Positions 1 to 9,768 of a stretch of DNA of 64,000 nucleotides are shown one piece after another; within the stretch, counting starts at the first letter, position 1, and the number at the start of each line of letters is the position of its first letter. Position numbers and translations under genes: made by a program. Origin of the DNA: Leptasterias polaris (Eukaryota; Echinodermata; Asteroidea; Forcipulatida; Asteriidae). The notes below the pieces were generated by a model, which made no database searches, was not told the origin of the DNA, and was given only the letters and a program-made list of their open reading frames with translations. The stretch is from assembly GCA_037783415.1 (NCBI GenBank), contig JAZGTN010000008.1:620001-684000 (forward strand), written 5' to 3'.

Positions 1-55
1 TTCCTCATCTAATCGCCTATTTTATGTCACAGACTGAGTAACGAAACAACAATCT

Positions 56-330
56 CTTGTAGACACAGGAGCAGAGGTGAGTGTCATCCCTCCTTCATCT
101 CACGACCGCGCCCACCGCCCTTCAAGCAGCTAACGCATCGCAAATCGCTACTTATGGTGAAAGGTCATTGACACTTGACATTTGGATTCGGCGACCATGC
201 CGATGGGTTTTCATTGTCACTGAGGTTCAACATGCAATAATAGGCGCAGATTTATTTCGTTATTTCAATTTTCTTGTTGACATACGCAATCGCAGACTAG
301 TTGATGCTACTACCAACTTGAGCGTCGGTG
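56..330 (+). pseudogene. Gypsy aspartic protease remnant
   Basis: A DTGA active-site motif ([12 protein letters not shown]) is readable at 59-94. The rest of the protease fold continues in another frame from about 153 (YGER) through IIGAD (about 237-251) to LVDIRNRRL. There is therefore a frameshift between about 95 and 150. In the family this domain cleaves the Gag-Pol polyprotein; here the break prevents a functional product. The start is truncated by the window edge. Confidence 0.75.
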
Positions 331-499
331 GAAAAGCATCAACCTCGCCATCACTCAGCCCTATCTTCAAACCACCAACCACATCTCGATTTGGGGGCAT
401 TTTGAGGGTTTTTCTAACCATAATGTGTCCAACCTACAGTGACACTCCAATCGAACACAACAGTGAGCACCATATTATCACGACTGGCCCCCCTACGGC

Positions 500-1060
500 C
501 GCACGCCCACGCCGTCTTGCACCTAATTGTTCAAAAGTCGCCAAAGACGAGTCAATGAATTTAGGGATCGTGCGCCCTTCTGCCAGTAATTGGTCCTCAC
601 CACTCAATATGGTCCCCGAAAAGCAGCCTGGGGATTGGCGTCCATGCGGCGACTATCGGGCACTCAGCAACTCCACGGTGCCCGATCGTTATCCAGTGCC
701 ACATATCCAGGACTTTACATCATCACTACATGGCACTTCGATATTTTCCCAAGATCGACCTCATCCGTGCATACCATCAGATCCCCATGGCAACAGACAA
801 TATCACAAAAACGACTATTACGACTCTGTTTTGGCTCTTCGCATTTACCCGTATGCCATTTGGTTTGTACAACGCCGCCCAAAGGTTCCAGCGCTTCATT
901 GATGAAGTCACCAGAGGTTTTGACTTTTGTTATATGCATACATCAGTGGCCTCTGAGTTGCCAGTACGGATGCTGATCAACATGAAACGCATCTTCGTCT
1001 TCTGTTTGACTGCCTCCAACAATATGGCGTGATCATCAACCCCGCGAAATGTCTGTTTGG
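500..1060 (+). pseudogene. Gypsy reverse transcriptase remnant, catalytic motif lost
   Basis: The RT N-terminal part is readable in frame 81-902 (NWSSPLNMV near 588, then [11 protein letters not shown]). At about 720-735 the reading frame shifts; FPKIDL (from 745) and MPFGL (from 853) are in the next frame. After FCY (about 925-933) the expected Y-x-D-D pair is absent, replaced by MHT, and the sequence jumps to a later RT segment (IINPAKCLFG, from about 1032). Loss of the two metal-binding aspartates means no polymerase activity. This is a dead copy, diverged by point changes, indels and a small deletion. Confidence 0.8.
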
Positions 1061-1760
1061 CACAGGCTCGCTAGAATTCCTTGGACATCACGTTGACCGC
1101 CACAGAGTGCAACCACTTGCAGGAAAGGTCAGTGCTATCCTTGATTTCCCCCACTCAGAGAATTCCTTGGTCTTTGTCAATTTCTACCGCCGTTTCATTC
1201 CCCATTGTTCCCAGATCCTCCAACCACTCACCGATCTACTCTCTAATGCCGGAAAGAAGTCAGCACCACTCCCTTGGAATGACTCTGCTACATTTGTACA
1301 GCTTCATTTCATTCTATCAAAGTTGTCCTCACTAACGCCACTCTCCTTGCACATCCAAAGCCAGACGCGCCGCTGTGTGTCATGACGGATGCTTCGGATG
1401 TCGCAGTGGGACTGTTCTTTAACAACACATTGACAATGCATGGCAACCACTCGCTTTTTTCTCAAAGAGACTTCAACCAGCCGAAACAGATTATAGCACA
1501 TTTAGTCTCAAACTTTTAGCCATAATACCTCGCCATTCGCCATTTTTGTCACTCACTCGAGGGTCGTAATTTTCTTGTTCTAACTGACCACAAACCGCTC
1601 ACATATGCTTACGGCACCACAACGGACAGACACTCCACTTGCGAAAATCGCCCCCTCGATTTTGTTTCACAGTTTACCTGCAATATCAGACATGTTAAAG
1701 GTGGAGATACATGTAACCCTTCCGCAGAGGCCCTGTCTCGTGTCGAAGTAAACGCTCTTC
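1029..1760 (+). pseudogene. Gypsy RT thumb/connection and RNase H remnant
   Basis: The frame opening at 1029 carries NPAKCLFG, LEFLGHHV and FVNFYRRFIPH, the typical gypsy RT-to-RNase H linker. A TDAS motif (about 1385-1396) and TDHKPLTYAY (about 1582-1611) mark RNase H, in shifted frames and with stop codons near 1519-1530. HVKGG (about 1690) matches the conserved RNase H end before the integrase linker. RNase H normally degrades the RNA strand during reverse transcription; here it cannot be translated as one piece. Confidence 0.75.
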
Positions 1761-1845
1761 GCACAAATCATACTGCCCTCATCGATTTCCACAAAATGGC
1801 GGAATTACAGAACTCCTGCGAGGAACTCACACATCCTCGCTCAAT

Positions 1846-1892
1846 TTCCCCTACCATCAAGTTCCCCTACCATCAAGTTCCCCTACCATCAT
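1846..1892 (+). repeat. Triplicated 16 bp tract in pol linker
   Basis: The phrase TCCCCTACCATCA occurs three times at about 16 bp spacing. It lies where the integrase zinc-binding N-terminus would be expected, so this stretch has been lost and partly replaced by a short tandem expansion. Confidence 0.7.
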
Positions 1893-1916
1893 GTGACACC
1901 CCATTAGGATTAATAC

Positions 1917-2200
1917 ATGCTAACCTGTATTGACCGTTTCACACGTTTGCCTGAAGTCATTCCTCTACCTAACATTGCAGCTGAAACAGTCGCTTGTGCT
2001 TTTGTAACACGCTGGATTGCTTCATTTGGCATTTTCGGTGCTCTGTCTAACCTACTTGGTACCCAGCGCATACCTACCACAGCTTATCACCTCATCGCTA
2101 ACGGCTTAGTGGAACGTTTCCACAGGCAACTGAAATCATCACTAAACGCACAAGTTGATACAACTAACTGGACAGAAACCTTACCACTCTTTCTCTTCAG
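1917..2200 (+). pseudogene. Gypsy integrase core, 5' part
   Basis: DRFTRLPEVIPL, then TRWIASFG, then NGLVERFHRQLK (from about 2100) are hallmarks of a gypsy integrase core. The E in NGLVER corresponds to the glutamate of the D,D,E triad. The segment that should hold the second aspartate is missing between IASFG and LGTQR, and the HHCC zinc domain upstream is gone. The frame runs into an inserted SINE near 2201. The integrase resumes at about 2473. Confidence 0.8.
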
Positions 2201-2471
2201 GGCAGTCAGGTTGGTGTAGTGGTATCTTGCCTCGCCTTCCACCTATGGGACCCCGGTTCGAATCCCACCTGGGGCACTATGTGGATTGGGTTTTTCAGTC
2301 CCTGCCTGATTGCGTGGGTTTTCCCTGGAATAATTCTCTGGGGTTTTCCTCCCACATCTAAAACTGAAACTTCCTTCTTTGTCTTCTCTCTTCCTATCTC
2401 ATCCTGTTATTGGCGCTAAAATGCTGTTGGATGTGTAATAAAATAAAATAAAAAAAATAAAATAAAAAAAA
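2201..2471 (+). mobile_element. tRNA-derived SINE inserted in integrase
   Basis: The head has A-box-like GGTTGGTGTAGTGG and a good B box (GGTTCGAATCC, about 2254-2264). The predicted anticodon loop is Gly-like (TCC), though this is only a resemblance. The body, rich in GGGTTTTCC motifs, is followed by a TAAAA-type A-rich tail ending at 2471. Integrase-like translation resumes immediately after the tail. I did not find a clear target duplication, so the exact 5' edge is uncertain by a few bases. Confidence 0.85.
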
Positions 2472-2810
2472 TACTGCGGTCAAGTCAGATTTTGGTCACA
2501 GTGTTGCTGAACATGTCTATGGCACTGCTCTTCGTGTGCCGGGAGAATTTTTGACACAACTTCCGACATTTCTACTTTGGACCCCATTGCCTAAAATGTA
2601 TATCGTTTACAACGTGCGATGCAAACTCTCCAACTGGCTACCAGTCGTTCTCAACAACGGACTAACATTAATGTTGATTTGCAAACATGCACCCATGTTT
2701 TTGTTCGCCGTGACTCAGTGCGGAAACCTCTTCAGCCACCCTATGATGGCCCTTTCAAAGTACTCAGTCGTTCAGCCAAACATTTTGCTTTGTTATAGTC
2801 CTCCATGCTG
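2472..2810 (+). pseudogene. Gypsy integrase, 3' part after the SINE
   Basis: From 2473 the frame reads TAVKSDFGHSVAEHVYG and then LRVPGEF, which matches the C-terminal half of a gypsy integrase core. Further on, frames are mixed (about 2580-2800), with traces of the C-terminal domain. Together with 1917-2200 this shows that the SINE split one older integrase gene. Confidence 0.75.
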
Positions 2811-2860
2811 CAACAAAGCGGCTATACATAAACGGAGCTCCCACACATGACATGGCATGA

Positions 2861-3221
2861 GTGAAGGCGTAACAGGGCTTTTCGCAAATCTTTCTGAAAA
2901 GCACCTAAGAAAGGTATTGAAAGTGATTGTTTTTATACACAATTAACATCTTGTTTTAAATCTCCTGTGAACTCAATTTACTTATGATTGAAATTTTTTA
3001 ATAAGTTTCAGCAAAGATCACTTGTTGCCGTATTCTTTCAAGTACATGTAGGTCTTTAATGGTAGAGGATTAATCTTTCTTGAATATGAAGCTGTGACTA
3101 TTAGGTCAGGAGAAATTGTCCAATGAGATATGCACATCCCAGCACCTTGGGTTCAGGCGCTGGGGAAAAAAAATCATTTACTTTTTGGGAATGGATTTAT
3201 TTCATGTCTTTCTAAGGTACA
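2861..3221. other. No feature recognised
   Basis: AT-rich sequence between the gypsy remnant and the minisatellite. Any 3' LTR of the gypsy element should lie here, but I cannot recognise LTR ends. Confidence 0.5.
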
Positions 3222-3722
3222 AACAGGAAAACATCCCGATCACCTCAGCCCCTTACTTCTCCTGTATCACCATGAAGCAAAGTACACCACATCTTCCATT
3301 CATCAACAGGAAGACATCCCGATCACCTCAGCCCCTTACTTCTTTCTGTATCACCATGAAGCAAAGTACACCACATCTTCCATTCATCAACAGGAAGACA
3401 TCCCGATCACCTCAGCCTCTTATTCTCCTGTATCGCCATGAAGCAACTACACCACATCTTCCATTCGTCAACAGGAAAACATCCCGATCACCTCAGGCTC
3501 TTACTTCTCCTGTATCACCATGAAGCAACTACACCACATCTTCCATTCATCAACAGGAAGACATCCCGATCACCTCAGCCCCTTACTTCTCCTGTATCAC
3601 CATGAAGCAAAGTACACCACATCTTCCATTCATCAACAGGAAGACATCCCGATCACCTCAGCGTCTTACTTCTCCTTTATCACCATAAGCAACTACACCA
3701 CATCTTCCATCCATCAACAGAC
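3222..3722 (+). repeat. Minisatellite, about 6 copies of 81-84 bp
   Basis: The anchor ACATCCCGATCACCTCAG begins at 3231, 3314, 3398, 3479, 3561 and 3644, giving periods of 83, 84, 81, 82 and 83. Copies differ by small indels (for example AAGCAAAGTACACC versus AAGCAACTACACC). Open frames across the array are by-products of the repeat, not genes. Confidence 0.95.
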
Positions 3723-4643
3723 ACTGTTATCCCACTGTTAGATAAGAGATTACATCATCTTCATGAAGCAGGCGCGATTGCTAACTGGAGGCAGGACATG
3801 TAATGGAAGCCACCTACTGTCTTTTTATCACAGATTGAAAGCAACAGTTTCATTCAATTTAAAAATTCCATGGGAAACATGATAAAAGCAGATTTGATTT
3901 CTTCAAATTAATTTTAAAACACAGCTATCGGTTTCTTTTTCCTGTCAAACTGGCTTTTTCCCAAAAGTTCAAACAATTTCAACGTTGGAAACCATTTTGA
4001 ATAACACAAACCATGACAGCATCCCAACAGTTTTTTGACAAGAGCACAATTTGGGTCAATAGCTCAAAACAGTTTTAGTATAGCCCTCTTTGAAGTGGTC
4101 GTCTGCGGCCTTGTGATGTTAGGCAATCTCTCATTAAAAAATAATAATAAAATACAATAAAAAAACACATCAAGAGTGTTAAAAATGGTGCACAGATAGC
4201 ACTACCCCTGTTGCATGAATGTTTGAAGCTCATACCGCACGGCATACTGACTTTTGACATGTGGCTAAGGATCAGTCAGTATGTCAACATCTGCCAGCCA
4301 AACTAGTGGGGCCTGTTAGATATATGCAGCACCACATTGTTTGTGAGCATAATATTAAGTCAGTAACAATCACAGGAGAGTGATTCTTGAGGGTAATGCA
4401 ATGTTAATGAAACTATCGTTTGTGTTTGGTAGGGGTTACAGTGGTTTGGGAGTGGGGTTTATTGGCCAATGTCATTGTGTGTATATCAATCTGGGGTTGG
4501 GAAGGAGGAGGGGGGTAAGTATTTTCTGATTAATCTACACTGCAGTGATTGACTATAGTGTAGGTTGCTAAAGTAAACTTTTGTGACAATATTGTTATTG
4601 TTTGTCTCCAACCTGTATCAGAACAAATGATGTTGGGTGCATA
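3723..4643. other. No feature recognised
   Basis: AT-rich non-coding sequence with short A-rich and G-rich runs. There is no open frame with protein character and no clear repeat pair. Confidence 0.5.
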
Positions 4644-4820
4644 GCCCAGTTCATACTTCCTGCAAATGCGAATTCTGCGATACAAATTTTGACGTCACAA
4701 ATTTGCAAAGAATATTTTTGAAGGGTTTAAATGTGCTCAACTCCTGCGAAATAATCGCAGTGAAAACAGAGCTGTGACTTTGTGTCATTTTTGCCGTTTG
4801 TACAATGTATGAACCAGGCC
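4644..4820. mobile_element. Small MITE-like element with about 16 bp TIRs
   Basis: GCCCAGTTCATACTT at 4644 is matched in inverse by AATGTATGAACCAGGCC ending at 4820. The interior has no coding sequence. Element length is 177 bp. Flanks do not show an obvious target duplication, so the superfamily is undetermined. Confidence 0.6.
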
Positions 4821-5312
4821 TTATTAGGGGTTTAACCTTAGTTCATCGACCCCTTACCCGCATTGCCACCCTCCCCTCACTTTAATGTCTGCTCTGTGTG
4901 TTGTGTACCAACTGGGGAAAGGGCGCATTCTTAGGACTACTAGAACCATGAGATTGTTTCGCTAAACTTCATAGTTTTCTATAGGTTTGATTGTTCCAAA
5001 GCACCTCAAATGGTGCCAAGATTTGAACTTGTCCCAATTCAAAAAGTTGTGTTGTGAAATGTGACTTTTCCAAAAAATTTCTCTCAATGCATGCAAGCTA
5101 TTTATCAGGTTTGTTTTCCAAATTATGTCCTCAGTCTTTTAATTTTAACAACTTTGCATGCTAGGAGCTTTAAAGAATAATTTAAGAAGCTAGGTGGGTG
5201 AGTGGTTTATCATCTTTTTATTTTGTTTCTCTTTGTTTTCACAGACCTGGTTAAAACATCGTCTCCATTGACAGTTCTTGTCAGACATCTTACAAAACAA
5301 ACATCAGACGAT
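4821..5312. other. No gene; one strong-looking 3' splice site
   Basis: A long pyrimidine-rich tract ends in TTTTCACAG at about 5235-5243, a good match to an animal splice acceptor. I see no convincing exon after it, since the 85 bp satellite begins about 70 bp downstream. Confidence 0.3.
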
Positions 5313-5890
5313 CATTGAGGTAGATGCACTCTAAGTTGTCATACTTGGACTGGATGAAAGACACAAGATAACCTACTCTTTGATCCCTCAAGGAATGGAT
5401 TGAGGTAGATGCACTCTAAGTTGTCATTGTTGGACTGGATGAAAGACACAAGATAACCCACTCTTTGATCCCTCAAGGAATGGATTGAGGTAGATGCACT
5501 CTAAGTTGTCATAGTTGGACTGGATGAAAGACACAAGATAACCTACTCTTTGATCCCTCAAGGAATGGATTGAGGTAGATGCACACTAAGTTGTCATTGT
5601 TGGACTGGATGAAAGACACAAGATAACCTACTCTTTGATCCCTCAAGGAATGGATTGAGGTAGATGCACACTAAGTTGTCATTGTTGGACTGGATGAAAG
5701 ACACAAGATAACCTACTCTTTGATCCCTCAAGGAATGGATTGAGGTAGATGCACACTAAGTTGTCATTGTTGGACTGGATGAAAGACACAAGATAACCCA
5801 CTCTTTGATCCCTCATGGAATAGATTGAGGTAGATGCACACTAAGTTGTCATACTTGGACTGGATGAAAGACACAAGATAACTGACTTTT
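5313..5890 (+). repeat. 85 bp tandem satellite, 7 copies
   Basis: GAGGTAGATGCAC starts at 5317, 5402, 5487, 5572, 5657, 5742 and 5827, exactly 85 bp apart each time. Copies 1-3 read GCACTCTAAG and copies 4-7 read GCACACTAAG, so the array is homogenised in two blocks. The last copy diverges near 5885. Confidence 0.97.
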
Positions 5891-6041
5891 TGCCAAGGTA
5901 CGTCTACAGCACTCTTCACCATTACAGAAAACCTTAAAGGAATGATACTTGTACACAGTGTTGTAGTACTCAGTCATACTAGGTACTTTGTATTTTGTTT
6001 TAATTTTGTTTTAATGATATAGGCTCTCATTAGCACATATT

Positions 6042-6267
6042 TAGACCCTTCCCACAAAATATGTAAATTGCACATTACGCATGCGCACTTACACTTTGGT
6101 TGGCAAAATGATGCAACATCGCGCCTTTTTGTATGAGGCTGATGGTGGCGTGATACAGACACCCTTGTGCGTCTGCTTAGTGCACATTTATGTATGGCGT
6201 TTGCCGACCAATAGTGTCTGTACGCATGCGTGAATGTAGAATTAGCATATTTCATGGGAAGGGTCTA
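6042..6267. mobile_element. 226 bp MITE with about 40 bp TIRs
   Basis: The left end TAGACCCTTCCCA (6042) is mirrored by TGGGAAGGGTCTA (ending 6267). Similarity continues inward, including ATATG(T/C)(A/T)AATT and the palindromic ACGCATGCG. The long TIRs and absence of coding capacity indicate a non-autonomous DNA transposon. TA at the tips may be a TA target duplication. The open frame on the minus strand here is just the element. Confidence 0.8.
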
Positions 6268-6307
6268 CTCCAAAGAAACAACATTGCACTTCAAACATTA
6301 TTGCCCC

Positions 6308-6550
6308 TGGTCATCACTGGGCCATTTATTTCATTGCACTGCCAAATATGTAGCGCACCATCCTAAGTCAAACATAAGAACCTTCTCTGCCCTCACAGGT
6401 ACCCATTTACTCCTGGGTGATGAGAAGCAAATATAGTTAAGTGTCTTGCTCAAGGACACGAGTGTCATGACCGTGATTCGAACCCACAACCTGATGACTC
6501 AGCAACCAAAACTTGAGTCCCAAAATTGAAACCGCTCAGCTAAGACTCAC
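6308..6550 (-). mobile_element. tRNA-Leu-derived SINE
   Basis: Read on the minus strand, the head has TAGCTGAGCGG (A box), a GGACTCAAG anticodon region (CAA, Leu-like) and GGTTCGAATC (B box). The body then reads GTGTCCTTGAGCAAGACAC, followed by a CACCCAGGAGTAAATGGG-type motif. I recognise this tail from SINEs in many marine invertebrates. Only the head and conserved core are clear; the 3' end near 6308 is approximate. Confidence 0.8.
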
Positions 6551-7384
6551 CCATCAGTTTTAATGGTTTAAAGATAGTAATTGTATCAACCACTTGTTGT
6601 CGTCTAGAAATTAGTTAAAACATTGTTTTTTTCCCCCTGATCTTGGCCTGGGTGCCCTTTCAAATATTTCCCAGAGACGTTAACATTTTTTAATGGTAGT
6701 GCCCATAAGATTAGAAGAAAAATATGTTTTTGTATATCTTTTTGAAGTACTCCCATTGGGAGATCCAAAATTTGTTTGGTGCCCCTTCAAAAAAGTTTCC
6801 CATGGACTAAGATTTTCACCCACTCAAATACACCTCTTTAATCATCCCAACGATCAATGCATACAAGTTTGCTTTCTTCCCAAGAACTATGTCAGTTTGG
6901 AACAGGCTACCACCATCTGCTGTTCTGCACATAGCCCCATCCATACAGGCCTTCTTAACAGCAGCCAGCCCTGCCATCAGAGTAATGCAGCCTCTGTATG
7001 GCAACACTGTTCTCTGAACAACAAATACTTTTCCTTATTTCTGCACCTGTAAATAGTGCACTTTTCTCTTTTTCTTTGGCACCTTATCCACCTGACTGTT
7101 GACGTCACTTTCCACAAACATCCCAGTTTAGCCCAAATTGGGCTGCAAGGGGATTATTATAACAAGTATAACAAGGTAGTGCCCTTTGCAGGGTGACAAA
7201 TCATGACTTTGCCTTTTCAAAGATGAAATTGCTGGTCTGCAAATGCAATGGTTGCAAACACACACAACCTGTTGACTTGTGGGAAGTGTGTAAATCATCA
7301 AACATCCAGAGTGCAGCATTCTGATGCTCATTACTATTCCATCTGTTAATTTATTGCCAGTATGTTGTCTTTATGTAGAACCGA
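6551..7384. other. No gene recognised
   Basis: Mixed-composition sequence. Open frames near 6693-7052 on both strands have no recognisable domain or protein-like composition. Confidence 0.45.
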
Positions 7385-7633
7385 GGCCCAATTTCATGGA
7401 TCTGCTTACCGCCAAATTCTGCGCTTATGATCACCATGCTCTGCATACTGTGCAATCACTGAATTTCTGCGCTAGGTGTTTAAGTGAAGAATGCCTAGTA
7501 ACGTGGACTACGCACGCGCACAAGCAAAGTTTCCCTGCTAACTCGTGAAACACGCTTCACAGAAGCTGGGAACTCCCTGTTTCCGTAAGCGCCGATTCTT
7601 TGCTCACGGTAAGCAGAGCCATGAAATTGGGCC
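7385..7633. mobile_element. 249 bp MITE, GGCCCAATTTCAT family
   Basis: GGCCCAATTTCATGG at 7385 pairs with CCATGAAATTGGGCC ending 7633. The TIR is about 27 bp with one mismatch, including CTGCTTACCG at its inner end. The interior is rich in GCGCTTA and AAGCA motifs. Flanks TAGAACCGA and TAGATCAAT could be a diverged 8-9 bp target duplication, which would suit hAT, but this is weak. Related copies lie at 20391, 20817, 33200, 34464 and 42814. Confidence 0.8.
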
Positions 7634-9287
7634 TAGATCAATTGGTGGGTTTTGATCCAAGTGAGTTTAGATTCAGTTCTGCATCAATTTGGTGATTATC
7701 TTGTACATTGAGTAAACTTCAATATTTTACTACTTATATGCATTGACTCCCATATTTAGGTAGGTGGTTAGGATCTGTTATTTTGATGATGTCACTTTTT
7801 TGGACAACTTCAATTCCTTTGGATCAGTTTGATCTGTTTAAAAACAATGCTTTGTCTGTGTTAGTTTTTGAACTATATTAACTATTTCTGCACATCATTT
7901 TCATGGTAAACTAAAATACAGCACTGCATTCTTTACTTAAGCGTATATGTAAAATTATTGAACTGCTCGTTATGTTTCCATTTATCAGGTGAACATGATA
8001 TAGACTGTGCTCAAGAAGTTGAGGTGTATAGAAGAAGTCAATGTTGTAACTACAGAAACACTGAATGACATCACAGCCTATAGATGCATCTGAGTTAACA
8101 TCAAACACTAGTGAGTTGAACAAGAAACACAAAATCAAACTTTACAGTTACATCAATGCTGTAGTTGAGTCCCTAGAGTCCCTGTTGTCGAAGTCCGAGT
8201 CCTCCCCGAGTTTGAGTCCTGTTTTGTCACAGTCTGATTCATATACTATGTAAAATGTAAAGTTGTCTCGTTGGTAAGTCGTTGCATTGCCTGAGTGCGT
8301 ATCTGCTTCACGCCCAAGGTTTTCATTACTTCAGGCTCCAAAGCTGGCTTACAATTCATCGTTCAAAAGCATTTTCTTTGAAAGAAACTTTGAATTCTGA
8401 GTAAACTAGCTTACTGCAGGTCGTATGGGCTTCTGGTAATCAGTTGGGCCATTTTCTGTAGAGTGGGCGTGGCTCACAGTGGAATTACACCATACCCAGA
8501 ACTGGGTTGCGATAATTTTAACCATTAATCCTCTGGACAGGTGTATGGAACATTTCTGCAATTTTGGCTTGTTCCAGCCATTTCTGTTAGACAGGCCACA
8601 GTTTGAAATCTCTGCTTTTAAGTGGATATCTGCTTTTTCATTGATCTGCTTTTTTATTTATTTCCGACGTTTTTTCCTTTGACCGTGCCAATTTTTAATT
8701 TCCTGTAAAAAAAAAAAATAGACGATCACAGAATATGTATCCACTTTTAGTGCAGAAGCGCCAAAAGGGTTAAACGAAAACAACGAATTTTCCCAGTTGG
8801 CCTACACATACATCATATGGCACCCACAAAGTCCCTAGATCCTATGTAAATGTACAGTGACTGTACTGTCATCTATTTTCCTTGTGCTCTGTGAGATAAT
8901 TTACTCAGGTAGCGGGCAACATGAATGGGCGGTGATTGGCTTTTGGCAATTATATCAATATTCATGAGAGTGTTGTGGTCTTTACAGCCGTTCAATAGTC
9001 GGTAAAACATAACGTTGTGTATACTGCCAAAAAAAATACAGCATACAGAATCATGCATGCTCGTAGTCTTCGCAAAATGCAACTCCTTGTCGATAGAGGG
9101 CGCTGTATGATCAGTGGCAATGCATACCGTATGCAAGTTTACATGCTGTATGCAAGTTTACATGCTGTAGTGCATGTGTACTCATCTTCTGTCCAAATTG
9201 CAATTGAACTTGTCATGTTTTTGGAACAACAATCAAGATGTCGGAGCAATACAAGTGCATTATATACCCTGGCTGAATGCCAACATA
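7634..9287. other. No gene; short low-complexity patches
   Basis: Contains a GAGTCC-rich patch at about 8166-8220 and a duplicated 19 bp unit (GTATGCAAGTTTACATGCT) at about 9129-9167. Remaining sequence is AT-rich with no recognised coding or RNA gene. Confidence 0.45.
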
Positions 9288-9428
9288 GGGCTATAGATAG
9301 CTCAGTTGGTAGAGCACCGGCACATTAATCTGGATGTTGTTGGTTCAAATCCCGCTCTAGTCAATTTTTCTTCGTTCAACATTTAAAATTTACCCAGTCA
9401 GTTTCCCTTGTGGTTTATTATTTGATAT
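9288..9428 (+). mobile_element. tRNA-Asn-like SINE head, copy 1
   Basis: TAGCTCAGTTGGTAGAGC (A box) and GGTTCAAATCC (B box) lie in a tRNA-sized stretch starting GGGCTATAGA. In the better preserved relatives the anticodon loop is GTT, Asn-like. The 3' side reads TTCGTTCAAC, then TTTACCCAGTCAGTTTCC and a TGTGGTTTATT motif shared by other copies. The stems are eroded, so this is a repeat rather than a working tRNA. Confidence 0.85.
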
Positions 9429-9604
9429 CTGATATAAAAAGTTGCATCCCCTTAAGGTGATCCCCTGGCTGCCGCTTCCCAGGTTGTATCGTATACTTGG
9501 GTGTGATCCCTGGCTACACGGCAGTTTACACTTGAATGGCTTCTGACTGGCACCCCTGACATGCCTGAACAAAAGTATTGACAAAATAGGGAAACCACCA
9601 ACAT
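9429..9604 (+). mobile_element. Shared body segment between the two tRNA-like heads
   Basis: This segment (GCATCCCC, CTGGCTGCCGCTTCC, GGGTGTGATCCCTGGC) also occurs on the minus strand at about 35160-35320, again directly upstream of a tRNA-like head. It is therefore part of the repeat family and not unique spacer. This suggests a composite unit of body, then tRNA-like head, then tail. Confidence 0.75.
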
Positions 9605-9768
9605 AGGGCTATAGATAGCTCAGTTGATAGAGACGAGTGCCTGCACGTTAATCCGGAGGTCGTTGGTTCAAATCCCGTTCTAGTCAATTTGTCTTTGTTC
9701 AACCCAAAATCATTAAAAATTTACCCAGTCAGTTTCCCTTGTGGTTTATTATTTGATACTTTTTAAAG
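9605..9768 (+). mobile_element. tRNA-Asn-like SINE head, copy 2
   Basis: Same structure as copy 1: TAGCTCAGTTGATAGAG, an ACGTTAA anticodon loop (GTT), GGTTCAAATCC, then the TTTACCCAGTCAGTTTCC tail. It lies 318 bp after copy 1 in the same orientation, so the two heads form a tandem pair with one body segment between them. Confidence 0.85.

Larger units (their letters stand above)
1..2860 (+). mobile_element. Degraded Ty3/gypsy LTR retrotransposon, pol region
   Basis: Translated pieces in several frames give, in order, an aspartic protease motif, reverse transcriptase, RNase H and an integrase core. Protease-RT-RNaseH-IN is the Ty3/gypsy order. The 5' end (gag, 5' LTR) lies outside the window. 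The 3' boundary near 2860 is only where recognisable pol sequence stops; I could not identify a 3' LTR. Frameshifts, deletions and a SINE insertion show that this copy is dead. Confidence 0.85.

Noticed and set aside
3116..3741. Open frames across the 83 bp minisatellite
   Set aside because: They follow from the repeat; periods are not multiples of three and all frames repeat the same words.
5974..6255. 93-codon minus-strand frame
   Set aside because: It is explained by the 226 bp MITE with its TIRs.
9288..9362. Functional tRNA-Asn gene
   Set aside because: Several stems are eroded and the same unit recurs at least six more times with family-specific flanks.
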